The notes beneath the pieces were generated by a model. The model saw nothing but the letters and a program-made list of their open reading frames with translations. It was not told the DNA's origin and did no database searches. From NCBI GenBank assembly GCA_964559535.1, contig CAZLIC010000012.1, forward strand, positions 1 to 64,000: a DNA stretch of 64,000 nt, given 5' to 3'. The stretch is from CAZLIC01 sp964559535 (lineage in GTDB: Bacteria; Pseudomonadota; Alphaproteobacteria; Rhodobacterales; Rhodobacteraceae). The position numbers and the translations under genes were made by a program. Positions 26,126-34,857 of the stretch are shown in pieces (within the stretch, counting starts at the first letter, position 1; the number at the start of each line of letters is the position of its first letter).

Positions 26126-26926
26126 TCAGCCGCCCCAGATGTAGACGGCGGCGAACAGGAACAGCCAGACCACATCGACGAAGTGCCAGTACCAGGCGGC
26201 CGCCTCGAACCCCACGTGCTTTTCCGGGGTAAAGTGCCCGGCATAGACCCGCAGCAGGCAGACGAACAGGAAGATGGTGCCGATGATCACGTGGAACCCG
26301 TGGAACCCCGTGGCCATGAAGAAGGTGGCACCATAGATGTTGCCCGCAAAGCCGAAGGCCGCGTTGCTGTATTCATAGGCCTGGAACACGGTGAACACGG
26401 CGCCCAGCAGGATGGCCAGGATCAGGCCGTTCTTCAGGTCCTTGCGGTTGTTCTCGTGCACCAGCGCATGGTGCGCCCAGGTGGCGGCGCAGCCGGAACA
26501 CAACAGGATCAGCGTGTTCATCAGCGGCAGATGCCAGGGGTCGAAGGTTTCAATCCCGGCGGGCGGCCAAACGCCGTCGATCGCCGGGCTGTCGGGCCCC
26601 ATCGGGTACAGCGCGTTCTTGAAGAAGGCCCAGAACCATGCCGAGAAGAACATGACTTCCGACATGATGAACATGATGAAGCCGTAGCGCAGCCCGATGC
26701 GCACCACCGGCGTGTGATCGCCCACGATGCTTTCGCGGATCACTTCCGACCACCAGGCGAACATCACGTACAGCACGACGGCAAAGCCGATCAGGCCCAG
26801 CCACGGCCCCGATCCGTTCATCCACAGCACGGCCCCGAACAGCATGGTGAAGGCCCCGACCGCGCCAAGAAACGGCCAGATCGACGGCGGCAGGATGTGG
26901 TAATCGTGGTTCTTGGCGTGGGCCAT
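26126..26926 (-). CDS. ctaE: Cytochrome c oxidase subunit III
   Basis: 266 residues, with the seven hydrophobic segments of the family. It begins MAHAKNHDYHILPPSIWPFLGA. Conserved stretches are MFFSAWFWAFF, ATGFHGFHVIIGT and the C-terminal EAAAWYWHFVDVVWLFLFAAVYIWG. Structural subunit of aa3-type cytochrome c oxidase in the inner membrane. The gene encoding subunit I (ctaD) is not in the window. Confidence 0.96.
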   Translation of the reverse strand: MAHAKNHDYHILPPSIWPFLGAVGAFTMLFGAVLWMNGSGPWLGLIGFAVVLYVMFAWWSEVIRESIVGDHTPVVRIGLRYGFIMFIMSEVMFFSAWFWAFFKNALYPMGPDSPAIDGVWPPAGIETFDPWHLPLMNTLILLCSGCAATWAHHALVHENNRKDLKNGLILAILLGAVFTVFQAYEYSNAAFGFAGNIYGATFFMATGFHGFHVIIGTIFLFVCLLRVYAGHFTPEKHVGFEAAAWYWHFVDVVWLFLFAAVYIWGG

Positions 26927-26938
26927 GGTTCCCTCGTC

Positions 26939-27511
26939 TCAGTTCACCACGTTCCCGGCGGGTGCCGGAATCGCGGCTGCCTCTTCGGGCAGGTCGGTTT
27001 CGTAGAAGGTATAGCTCAGGGTGATCTCGCGCAGAAGGCGGGCATCCGGGTCATCGACGATGGCGGGATCGATGAAGAACGTCACCGGCATCTGCACCAC
27101 TTCGCCCGGCTGCAACACCTGCGCATCAAAGCAGAAACAGGCAATCTTGGTGAAGTGGCCGCCCGCACTGTCGGGCGTCACGTTGAAGATCGCGCTGCCC
27201 GCCACCGGCCGGTCCGAGATGTTGCGCGCCTCGTAGAACGCCAGCCCGGTTTCACCGATGCGGATATCCATCTCGCGCACCACGGGGGCAAAGACCCAGG
27301 GCAATCCGGGCTCAGTCGAGCCGTCGAAGCGCACGCGGATGGTGCGGTCAAGGATGCGGTCGGCGGCGGGCGCGGCCGCGGCGGTGCCGGTGGTGCCGCC
27401 GTAACCTGTGACACGGCAGAACCAAGTGTAGAAGGGCACCGCGGCGAAGGACAGAGACAGCATGGTCGCCGCCACGCCCATCAGGGCCAGTGCAGTCCGG
27501 CCGGGTGTCAT
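26939..27511 (-). CDS. ctaG: Cytochrome c oxidase assembly protein CtaG/Cox11
   Basis: 190 residues. One N-terminal membrane anchor (ALALMGVAATMLSLSFAAVPFYTWFC) is followed by a periplasmic Cox11 domain with the copper-binding FTKIACFCFDAQ (CFCF motif). It delivers copper to the CuB site of subunit I. ATG 27511 overlaps the stop of the upstream 67-residue gene (TGATG); a GTG one codon earlier is possible. Confidence 0.95.
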   Translation of the reverse strand: MTPGRTALALMGVAATMLSLSFAAVPFYTWFCRVTGYGGTTGTAAAAPAADRILDRTIRVRFDGSTEPGLPWVFAPVVREMDIRIGETGLAFYEARNISDRPVAGSAIFNVTPDSAGGHFTKIACFCFDAQVLQPGEVVQMPVTFFIDPAIVDDPDARLLREITLSYTFYETDLPEEAAAIPAPAGNVVN

Positions 27512-27714
27512 CACGGGGCCCCTTCCGGTGCGGTATTGGCCGGTTGCGCCAGCGCCGGGCGCATAGTGTGGTCGAAGCCCTGCATGTGGTCGCCGCGGCG
27601 CACCTTCACCACCGTCAGCGCAAAGACGATCGCCACAAATCCCACCAGCGTCAGCCCCAGCCCCAGATTGCGGCCGAACCGGCGGCTGTGCAGTTCATGC
27701 GTCACGCGGTTCAT
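27511..27714 (-). CDS. Small single-pass membrane protein of the cytochrome oxidase locus
   Basis: 67 residues from ATG 27714, chosen because it overlaps the ctaB stop as ATGA. A single membrane helix (NLGLGLTLVGFVAIVFALTVV) is followed by a short periplasmic tail with GDHMQGFDHTMRP. Small proteins in this position, between ctaB and ctaG, recur in Rhodobacteraceae and are assumed to be oxidase accessory proteins. The overlap on both sides supports a real, co-translated gene. Confidence 0.75.
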   Translation of the reverse strand: MNRVTHELHSRRFGRNLGLGLTLVGFVAIVFALTVVKVRRGDHMQGFDHTMRPALAQPANTAPEGAP

Positions 27715-28646
27715 GCGCCCCATCCCCCAAGGCCCCAGGATTTCAGCGCCACTTCCGCCACAAAGGCCGCAAAGTGCACGAACAGATAGTACAGCGAGAA
27801 GCGGAACACCCGCTTTTCAACGGCATAGCGGTCTTCCTCGGCGGCATCCTCGGCCCGCCGCCAGATCCGCCATGCGCCCAGCAGGAACCCGCCGTTCAGC
27901 ACCACCGCCACCGCCAGCGTGAACGGCCCGCCCAAGCCCGACAGCGCCGCCCACAGCGACACCGGCACCAGCGCCACCGTGTACCACCAGATGTGGGCGC
28001 GGGTGGCGCGGCGGCCATGCGTCACCGTCAGCATCGGCACGCCCGCGTTATGGTAGTCTTCCTTCATGAACAGCGCCAGCGTCCAGAAATGCGGCGGCGT
28101 CCACATGAAGATCAGCGCGAACATCAGGCAGGCCTCGACGCTGACCGACCCGGTCGCGCAAACCCAGCCGATCATCGGCGGAAACGCCCCCGCCGCACCG
28201 CCGATGACAATGTTCTGCGGCGTCGACCGCTTCAGCCAGATCGAATAGACCACCGCGTAAAAGAAGATGGTAGAGGCCAGAAGGCCCGCCGCCGCCAGAT
28301 TGGTGGCCAGCCCCAGCATCACCACCGCGATGCCCGACAGCGCCAGCCCCACCGCCAGCGCCTCGCCCGCCTCGACCCGCCCCGAAGGCACCGGCCGCCC
28401 CCGCGTGCGCCGCATCACCGCGTCAATGTCGGCATCGACCCACATGTTCAGCGCGCCCGACGCCCCCGCACCCAGCGCGATGAACAGGATCGCCGCAAAC
28501 GCCTCGACCGGGTGCAGCGACACCGGCGCCACCAGAAGGCCCACCAGCGCCGTAAACACCACCAGCGACATCACGCGCGGCTTCAGCAGGGCGACATAGT
28601 CGCCGAACCCTGCCTCGCGCGGTGTCTCAAGCGTGGTGTCGGTCAT
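27711..28646 (-). CDS. ctaB: Heme O synthase (protoheme IX farnesyltransferase)
   Basis: 311 residues from ATG 28646 (MTDTTLETPREAGFGDYVAL). A polytopic UbiA-family prenyltransferase with NMWVDADIDAVMRRT (the D-rich prenyl-diphosphate site) and later YTLWLKRSTPQNIVIGG-like YSIWLKRSTPQNIVIGGAAG. It makes heme O, the precursor of heme A. Start is 50 bp from the ctaC stop, with a hairpin in between. Confidence 0.95.
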   Translation of the reverse strand: MTDTTLETPREAGFGDYVALLKPRVMSLVVFTALVGLLVAPVSLHPVEAFAAILFIALGAGASGALNMWVDADIDAVMRRTRGRPVPSGRVEAGEALAVGLALSGIAVVMLGLATNLAAAGLLASTIFFYAVVYSIWLKRSTPQNIVIGGAAGAFPPMIGWVCATGSVSVEACLMFALIFMWTPPHFWTLALFMKEDYHNAGVPMLTVTHGRRATRAHIWWYTVALVPVSLWAALSGLGGPFTLAVAVVLNGGFLLGAWRIWRRAEDAAEEDRYAVEKRVFRFSLYYLFVHFAAFVAEVALKSWGLGGWGA

Positions 28647-28665
28647 CGTCCGGGTTCCTTGCGTG

Positions 28666-28686
28666 GGGGCCGCGCCGGGCGGCCCC
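28666..28686 (-). terminator. Hairpin downstream of ctaC
   Basis: GGGGCCGC pairs with GCGGCCCC around a 5-nt loop, eight perfect base pairs, in the ctaC-ctaB gap. No T-run follows; likely an mRNA-processing or partial termination site that lets subunit II be made in excess. Confidence 0.5.
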
Positions 28687-28695
28687 TGCGTCGTG

Positions 28696-29580
28696 TCAGT
28701 TGGCGGCGGCCACGTTGAGCGTCGGCACCGATCCGGCGAACTGCGTCTTGGCCTCTTCCAGCCAGGCCGCATAGGCCTCTTCGCTCACCACCTTCACGGT
28801 GATCGGCATGTAGGCATGCGCAATGCCGCACAGCTCGCTGCACTGGCCGAAGTAGATACCCTCCTGCTCAGCCTTGAACCACAGCTGCGCCAGACGGCCC
28901 GGCACCGCATCCTGCATCACGCCGAAGGCCGGCATCTTCCAGGAATGGATCACGTCCGCCGCGGTGACCTGCACTACCACCGTCTTGTTCACCGGCACCA
29001 CCACCGCATTGTCGGTGGCCAAGAGGAACAGCTCGCGGTCATACCCGGCTTCGGACAGCTGCGCCTCCACCTCGGCCGTCAGGCGGTAGTCGCCCCCGGT
29101 CGAGGGTGCGCCGATCATGTTGGCATCGAAGGCAAAGCCTTCGTCCACATACTCATAGCCCCAGTACCACTGGTACCCGGTCGCCTTGATCACCACGTCA
29201 CCCTGCGGAATTTCCTGCTGCTTGAACAGAATGGGCAACGAGAAGGCACCGATGAACACCAGAATGACGATCGGCACCACCGTCCAGGTCACTTCCAGCG
29301 GCGAGTTGTGGGTGAACCGCGCGGGCACCGGATTGCGCTTGGCGTTGTAGCGGAAGATGCACCACAGCAGCAGCGCCGTGACGAAGATGGTGATGGCGGT
29401 GATCACATACAGCACCATCGTGTCCAGCCAGACGATGTCGTGCTTCAACTCGGTGGCCGAGGGCTGGAAGCCCATGGCGCCGTCCACCGGCTTGCCGATC
29501 ACCGGCAGGTCCTGCGCAAGGGTCTGCCCGGCGACGAAAACGCTGGTGGCAAGGCTGGCGGCAAGGTGTGTCAGTCGCAT
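28696..29580 (-). CDS. ctaC: Cytochrome c oxidase subunit II
   Basis: 294 residues from ATG 29580 (MRLTHLAASLATSVFVAGQTLAQ), where a signal peptide starts. Two membrane helices follow (VLYVITAITIFVTALLLWCIF and VPIVILVFIGAFSLPILF). The periplasmic cupredoxin domain has the dinuclear CuA site CSELCGIAHAYM. It accepts electrons from cytochrome c. First gene of the ctaC-B-(small)-G-E-SURF1-thrC-M16-GNAT set on the minus strand. Confidence 0.96.
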   Translation of the reverse strand: MRLTHLAASLATSVFVAGQTLAQDLPVIGKPVDGAMGFQPSATELKHDIVWLDTMVLYVITAITIFVTALLLWCIFRYNAKRNPVPARFTHNSPLEVTWTVVPIVILVFIGAFSLPILFKQQEIPQGDVVIKATGYQWYWGYEYVDEGFAFDANMIGAPSTGGDYRLTAEVEAQLSEAGYDRELFLLATDNAVVVPVNKTVVVQVTAADVIHSWKMPAFGVMQDAVPGRLAQLWFKAEQEGIYFGQCSELCGIAHAYMPITVKVVSEEAYAAWLEEAKTQFAGSVPTLNVAAAN

Positions 29581-29798
29581 CGTCGGTTCCCGTCCGTTGG
29601 CGCCGGGGTTCATGCCCCGGGTTGACCCAGGCCTGCGCCCGGAATCCCGTTGTATCCGAACGCGGTAAAATCACATCGCCTTGGGCCGGGCAAGGGCGGC
29701 GTTACCGTCAGGCTTGCGGCAAATGGGCGCCGCTTGACATGCGTCAGCGACAAGCGCCTGCCTGCGCCGGTGTGCCAAAGGGCAAGGGGAGGAACGTC

Positions 29799-30641
29799 GT
29801 GGTCTTGCGCCTGATCTTCGGAGGAATAGTGGCCGGATATCTGGCCTTGTGCGGGGCCATGCTGCTGTTCCAGCGCAACCTGCAGTATTTTCCCGGCCAG
29901 AACGCCCCCTCGCCTGCCGCCGCCGGGTTTGACGCGGTGACCGAGGTTGCGCTGGTGGCCGCTGACGGCACGCCGCTGCAGATGTGGTACTCCGCGGCAC
30001 CGCCTGGCGCCCCGACAGTGCTTTACCTGCAAGGCAACGCCGGCGAAATCGCTGACCGGCCAAAGCGATGGGCCTTCCTGCGCGAACAGGGGTTCGGCGT
30101 GGCCTTCCTGTCGTACCGCGGTTTCGGCGGCAGCGGCGGCACAATCAGCGAACCGGGGCTGCACATGGATGCCGATGCCGCCTATGACTGGCTGATGGCA
30201 CAGGGCGTGGCACCCGACCGGCTGGCCGTGGTGGGCGAATCACTGGGAACCGGGGTGGCCGTGCGGCTGGCAGCCGACCGGCCGGTGGGCGCGCTGCTGC
30301 TGGAAGCGCCCTACTCCTCGGCGGCCGACGTTGCGGCGCACCGCTTTCCGTTCGTGCCCGTGCGTCTGCTGATGCACGACCAGTTTCCTTCCGCAGACCG
30401 GATCGCCCGGGTAAACGCACCGATCCTGATCCAGCACGGCGAACGCGATCTGGTCATTCCCTTCAGCCTGGGACGGGCGCTGTACGACGCCGCACCCCAG
30501 CCCAAAGAGTTCCGCCAGGTTCCAGGCCACGGGCACGAACTTGTCTCCGAACCCGGCATCTGGCAGGCGGAGGCCGACTTCATCCGGCGCCACATGGGGC
30601 CGCAATCTGTCAACCTGCGGCAGGACGCGACCTCACCCTGA
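29799..30641 (+). CDS. Alpha/beta hydrolase, BEM46/ABHD13-like
   Basis: 280 residues from GTG 29799, chosen because GGGGAGG at 29786-29792 lies six bases before it and the membrane anchor (LRLIFGGIVAGYLALCGAMLLF) starts immediately. The oxyanion-hole region is LQGNAGEIADRP, the nucleophile elbow VGESLGTG, and the catalytic His lies in PGHGHEL; the Asp is in HGERDLVIP. Probably a membrane-anchored periplasmic- or cytoplasm-facing serine hydrolase; substrate unknown. Confidence 0.85.
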   Translation: MVLRLIFGGIVAGYLALCGAMLLFQRNLQYFPGQNAPSPAAAGFDAVTEVALVAADGTPLQMWYSAAPPGAPTVLYLQGNAGEIADRPKRWAFLREQGFGVAFLSYRGFGGSGGTISEPGLHMDADAAYDWLMAQGVAPDRLAVVGESLGTGVAVRLAADRPVGALLLEAPYSSAADVAAHRFPFVPVRLLMHDQFPSADRIARVNAPILIQHGERDLVIPFSLGRALYDAAPQPKEFRQVPGHGHELVSEPGIWQAEADFIRRHMGPQSVNLRQDATSP

Positions 30642-30865
30642 CCGGAAGGGCAGTTCTCCTCGCACCGGACAATTCTGAAGAAACGGTTTACGCGCGCCCG
30701 CAACCCATTGATATTATTAAAACCATGAACATGTCCCACCGTGGGACGCAGCCTGTCCCACGGGCCGGTTGGCCAAATCGGGGCGCCCGGCTTCCCTCTG
30801 CCCGCCCCTTCCCTCTGCCCGCCCCCTGCCCTACCTTGCACACCAGACCCCCGCACAGGTGCCCC

Positions 30866-32287
30866 ATGACCGACGCCCCCTTCCGCCCGTTCGAAACGCA
30901 TCTGGACGAAGCCGCCACCCTGCGCATCCTGCGCGCGGCCACCGAGGGGGCCGACGACGGCGAGTTGTTCCTGGAACGCCGCAGGTCCGAAGCCATCGTG
31001 TTCGACGACGGCCGGGTGAAGACCGCCAGCTACGACGCCGCCGAAGGATTCGGGCTGCGCGCCGTGCGCGGCGAGGTGGCGGGCTACGCCCATGCCACCG
31101 AGATCAGCGAACGCGCCCTTCTGCGCGCGTCCGAAACCGCCCGGCTGGCGGTGGGCACCGGCGGCGGCACCCTCGCCCCCCCGCCCCCCGGCACCAACCG
31201 GCGGCTCTACGGCGATGCCGACCCGCTGTCGGATGCGGCCTTTCCGGTGAAGATCGACACCCTGCGCGAAATCGACGCCTGGCTGCGCGGGCAGGATACC
31301 CGCGTGGTGCAGGTCTCGGCCACCCTCTCGGCCAGCCATCAAGAGGTGGAAATCCTGCGCCCCGAGGGCCTGCGAATCGCCGATGTCCGGCCCATGGCGC
31401 GGCTGTCGATCAGCGTGATCGTCGAAAAGGACGGGCGGCGGGAATCGGGCAACGCAGGCGGCGGCGGGCGGCACGGGCTGGCGCAACTGATGGGGCGCGA
31501 CAACTGGCAGAAGGTGGCGGCCGAGGCGCTGCGCATCGCCCGGGTGAACCTGGACGCGGTGCCCGCACCGGCAGGCGTGATGGATGTGGTGCTGGGGCCG
31601 GGCTGGCCCGGCGTCCTGCTGCACGAGGCGGTGGGGCACGGGCTGGAGGGTGACTTCAACCGCAAGCAGACCTCGGCTTTTGCGGGCCTGATGGGGCAGC
31701 GGATTGCCGCGCATGGGGTGACAGTGGTGGATGACGGCACGCTGGAAAACCGCCGCGGCTCCATCACGATAGATGACGAGGGCACACCGTCGGGCCGCAC
31801 CGTGCTGATCGAGGACGGCATCCTTGTGGGCTACATGCAGGACCGCCAGAACGCCCGCCTGATGGGCGCAAACCCCACCGGCAACGGCCGCCGCGAAAGC
31901 TTTGCCCACATCCCCATGCCGCGCATGACCAACACCTACATGCTGGCGGGGGATGCGGACCCCGCCGCGATCCTGGCCGACCTGAAGGACGGCCTGTACG
32001 CCGTGGGCTTCGGCGGCGGGCAGGTGGATATCACCAACGGCAAGTTCGTGTTCAACTGCACCGAAGCCTACCGCGTGCAGAACGGCCGCATCGGCGCCCC
32101 CGTCCGCAACGCCACCATCATCGGCGACGGCGCCACCGCCCTGAAGCACATCCGCGCCATCGGCAACGACCTGGCGCTGGACCCCGGCATCGGCAACTGC
32201 GGCAAGTCGGGGCAATGGGTGCCGGTGGGCGTGGGCCAGCCCAGCCTGCGGATCGGCGGGCTGACGGTGGGCGGCGCGGCGGTCTAG
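30866..32287 (+). CDS. tldD: Metalloprotease TldD
   Basis: 473 residues from ATG 30866 (MTDAPFRPFETHLDE). The HExxxH zinc motif lies in LLHEAVGHGLEGDFNRK near residue 254. GGGRHGLAQLMGRDNW and the C-terminal GGLTVGGAAV are family-typical. TldD works with TldE/PmbA in breaking down antitoxins and maturing modified peptides such as microcins; the partner is not in the window. The 224-bp gap upstream contains an AT-rich stretch (near 30710-30725) that may be its promoter. Confidence 0.94.
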   Translation: MTDAPFRPFETHLDEAATLRILRAATEGADDGELFLERRRSEAIVFDDGRVKTASYDAAEGFGLRAVRGEVAGYAHATEISERALLRASETARLAVGTGGGTLAPPPPGTNRRLYGDADPLSDAAFPVKIDTLREIDAWLRGQDTRVVQVSATLSASHQEVEILRPEGLRIADVRPMARLSISVIVEKDGRRESGNAGGGGRHGLAQLMGRDNWQKVAAEALRIARVNLDAVPAPAGVMDVVLGPGWPGVLLHEAVGHGLEGDFNRKQTSAFAGLMGQRIAAHGVTVVDDGTLENRRGSITIDDEGTPSGRTVLIEDGILVGYMQDRQNARLMGANPTGNGRRESFAHIPMPRMTNTYMLAGDADPAAILADLKDGLYAVGFGGGQVDITNGKFVFNCTEAYRVQNGRIGAPVRNATIIGDGATALKHIRAIGNDLALDPGIGNCGKSGQWVPVGVGQPSLRIGGLTVGGAAV

Positions 32288-32381
32288 CGTTGCACTGCCC
32301 GGTCACGCAGCGCGCGCCCGGCGAAAGGAATGCTTAGCCAATTCCCCTAGCCTCCGGCCCGAATCCTGCCGGAGCGACCGC

Positions 32382-34391
32382 ATGTCCGATACCTCGCCGA
32401 TCCTCGCCTTGCCGCTGATCCAGCCCGCGCAGGCGCAAAAACACGTCACCCACAACGAGGCACTGCGGCTTTTGGACGTGCTGGTGCAGGCGGCCGCGCT
32501 GACGCGCGGCGCCAACACCCCGCCACCCACGCCTGCCGCGGGCGACCGGCACATCACTGGCGCCGCGCCGACCGGAGCCTGGGCCGGGCAGCCTGGGCGC
32601 ATTGCCGTGTGGGAGGATCCGTCGGGATGGTTCTTCCTGACACCCGCAGAGGGTTGGACAGTGCATGTGGTGGCCGAGGATGCCGCCGTCACCTTCATCG
32701 ACGGACAGTGGGTGGCCATGGCCGACCGCGCCCTGCGGGTGGCGCAACTGGGCATCGGCACCGATGCCGATACGACCAACCGGCTGGCTGTCGTTTCCCC
32801 TGCTACGCTTTTGACGCATGCCGGCGCGGGGCACCAGGTAAAGGTGAACAAGGCCGCGGCGGGCGATACGGCCAGCCTGCTGTTCCAGACCAACTTTTCG
32901 GGCCGAGCCGAGATGGGCACGACCCAGACCGACGACTTCAGTGTGAAGGTCAGCAGCGACGGCCTGTTGTTTCGCGACGGGCTGAGCGTGGCGGCAGCGA
33001 CGGGTGTGGTTTCGCTGCCGCAGGGCGTACGGGTGGCCGACGGCGCGGCAGCGACCCCTGGCCTCGGCTTTGCCGCCGATACCGATACCGGATTGGTGCG
33101 TCCGGGTGCCGACCAGATCGGGCTTGTCACAGGTGGCACGCAGCGCCTTCTGCTGTCGACCTCGGCGCTGACGCCCACGGTTCCGCTGCTTGCCCCCAAT
33201 GGAACGGCCGCCTTGCCGTCCCTGTCATTTTCGGGCGATACCAACACCGGCATGCTGTCGGCGGGGGCCGACCAGATTGGCTGGGCAACCGGCGGAACGC
33301 AGCGCCTTCTGCTGTCGACCTCGGCGCTGACGCCCACGGTTCCGCTGCTTGCCCCCAATGGAACGGCCGCCTTGCCGTCCCTGTCATTTTCGGGCGATAC
33401 CAACACCGGCATGCTGTCGGCGGGGGCCGACCAGATTGGTTGGGCAACCGGCGGAACGCAGCGGCTGTTGCTGTCGACCTCGGCGCTGACGCCCACGGTT
33501 CCGGTGCTGGCGTCGTCGGGCAGCGCGGCGGCACCTTCGCTGTCTTTCTCGGGCGACACGAACACGGGCCTGTTCTCGCTTGGCGCCGATGTCATCGGCT
33601 TTGCCACGAACGGCGCCGAACGCATGAGGGTGGGCAACAACGGCCTGCAGATCGGCGACCCCGTTGCAAATGGCGTGTTCGGTGTCCTCAGGGTTGCCGC
33701 ACTCAGCAGCGGAGGTGCGGCGACGGTTCATGTCTCGGCCTATGGCGCGGATGCAGGCGGCCCGGCGCTGCGGATGGGCAAGTCGCGGTCTGCCACCCTG
33801 GGCGGCTCGGACATCGTTCAGACGAATGACGTGCTGGGCAGCGTGAACTTTCTAGGGTCCGACGGCACGACGATCAACAATCTTGGCGCGGACATCGTGT
33901 CGGTGGTCGTGGGTACCCCGGCCCTGGGGGACATCCGGGCGAACCTTCGGCTGAGGACGCGCGGCGCCGGGGGCGTTGCCGACCGGCTGGTGCTGGATGA
34001 CACGGGGGCGGCGGTCACCGGGCGGCTGGCCGTGAACGGCTGCGCCGGTTGGGCGACAACGGTCATCATTGCCGACGACGCGGTGGCGACGGTCACGCCG
34101 GGCAGAACCGGCGGCTTTCTGGCCATGACCTGTGGTGGCCAGTCCGGTGCGGCCTCGACCAACGAAGCCCTGTCGGCCCACATCTTCTTTGACTGCGGAT
34201 CGACCGCCCCGGCCATCAGCAAGGGCACCGGGTTTGCCAGCATCGGCGCAAACGTTGCCGTTGTGACGACCGACCTGACAGGCACCAGCGGCACCGACGG
34301 CAACGTCACGGTCAGCGCCCGCAACGACGGCACGCTGAAAATCGAGAACAGATCGGGCGCGAGCGCGACCTTCAACCTCTGGGTGATGTGA
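32382..34391 (+). CDS. DUF2793 protein with tandem repeats, phage tail-fibre / head-spike-like
   Basis: 669 residues. The N-terminal domain (SDTSPILALPLIQPAQAQKHVTHNEALRLLD to about residue 110) is DUF2793, common in phage tail and gene-transfer-agent (GTA) accessory proteins of alphaproteobacteria. Residues about 220-420 hold repeats of LLSTSALTPTVPLLAPNGTAAL / SFSGDTNTGMLSAGADQIGWATG, a beta-helix-like pattern. The C-terminal part resembles an extracellular fibre tip. There are no other phage genes nearby; instead capsule-export genes follow. A receptor-binding or surface-exposed role is likely; assignment to a GTA is conjecture. Confidence 0.7.
   Translation: MSDTSPILALPLIQPAQAQKHVTHNEALRLLDVLVQAAALTRGANTPPPTPAAGDRHITGAAPTGAWAGQPGRIAVWEDPSGWFFLTPAEGWTVHVVAEDAAVTFIDGQWVAMADRALRVAQLGIGTDADTTNRLAVVSPATLLTHAGAGHQVKVNKAAAGDTASLLFQTNFSGRAEMGTTQTDDFSVKVSSDGLLFRDGLSVAAATGVVSLPQGVRVADGAAATPGLGFAADTDTGLVRPGADQIGLVTGGTQRLLLSTSALTPTVPLLAPNGTAALPSLSFSGDTNTGMLSAGADQIGWATGGTQRLLLSTSALTPTVPLLAPNGTAALPSLSFSGDTNTGMLSAGADQIGWATGGTQRLLLSTSALTPTVPVLASSGSAAAPSLSFSGDTNTGLFSLGADVIGFATNGAERMRVGNNGLQIGDPVANGVFGVLRVAALSSGGAATVHVSAYGADAGGPALRMGKSRSATLGGSDIVQTNDVLGSVNFLGSDGTTINNLGADIVSVVVGTPALGDIRANLRLRTRGAGGVADRLVLDDTGAAVTGRLAVNGCAGWATTVIIADDAVATVTPGRTGGFLAMTCGGQSGAASTNEALSAHIFFDCGSTAPAISKGTGFASIGANVAVVTTDLTGTSGTDGNVTVSARNDGTLKIENRSGASATFNLWVM
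33141..33458 (+). repeat. 159-bp direct tandem repeat inside the DUF2793 gene
   Basis: 33141-33299 and 33300-33458 are almost identical, base for base, and a diverged third copy starts at 33459. Each unit codes for 53 residues. Near identity, including synonymous sites, points to recent duplication, so copy number may vary between strains. Confidence 0.9.
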
Positions 34392-34825
34392 TGGACCTTT
34401 ACACGGCCGAAAACCTTGGCGGAACGATGTGGCGCGTGACCGATGGCGCCGCGTCATGGACGGTCAGCCTCCGCGCCGACAACAACGTGGCGGCTGCGGC
34501 CATTGCCGTGGTGGCCGAGATGCTGACACCTGATCCGGCCGTGCTTGCCGCGCAGGCCGCCGCGGCCCGCAACTTTGGGGCGCGGGAAGAGTGCCGCCGC
34601 CGCATCCTGGCCGTGGTGCCCGAAACGGCGCAGGTGAACCTGACCGCTGCCGCGGCCGCCGACCTGCTGTCGCCTGCGGATCTGGCCACGTTCAAGGCCG
34701 GGCTGGGCTGGATTGCCGCCATGCGCGCCGCATGGGGACAGATTGCGGCCAGCGGACAGCCGGTGGAAACCGCGGAGTGGCCCGCGCCCGGCGCGGCAAT
34801 TGCCGAACTGGCCGCCCGGTTCTGA
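34391..34825 (+). CDS. Hypothetical protein, partner of the DUF2793 gene
   Basis: 144 residues; the ATG 34391 overlaps the DUF2793 stop (TGATG). It starts MDLYTAENLGGTMWRVTDGAASWTV and has an alanine-rich helical middle (AAAARNFGAREECRRRILAVV) and an AATWG-type end. I recognise no named family. Coupled translation argues that it acts with the DUF2793 protein, for example as a chaperone or a second fibre component. Confidence 0.65.
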   Translation: MDLYTAENLGGTMWRVTDGAASWTVSLRADNNVAAAAIAVVAEMLTPDPAVLAAQAAAARNFGAREECRRRILAVVPETAQVNLTAAAAADLLSPADLATFKAGLGWIAAMRAAWGQIAASGQPVETAEWPAPGAAIAELAARF

Positions 34826-34826
34826 G

Positions 34827-34847
34827 GCCGGGCGGACGACGCCCGGC
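34827..34847. terminator. Bidirectional hairpin between convergent genes
   Basis: GCCGGGCG pairs perfectly with CGCCCGGC around a 5-nt loop. It lies two bases after the stop of the 144-residue gene and ten bases from the stop of the convergent polysaccharide-export gene, so it can serve both strands. Confidence 0.65.
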
Positions 34848-34857
34848 GCGGCAGACG

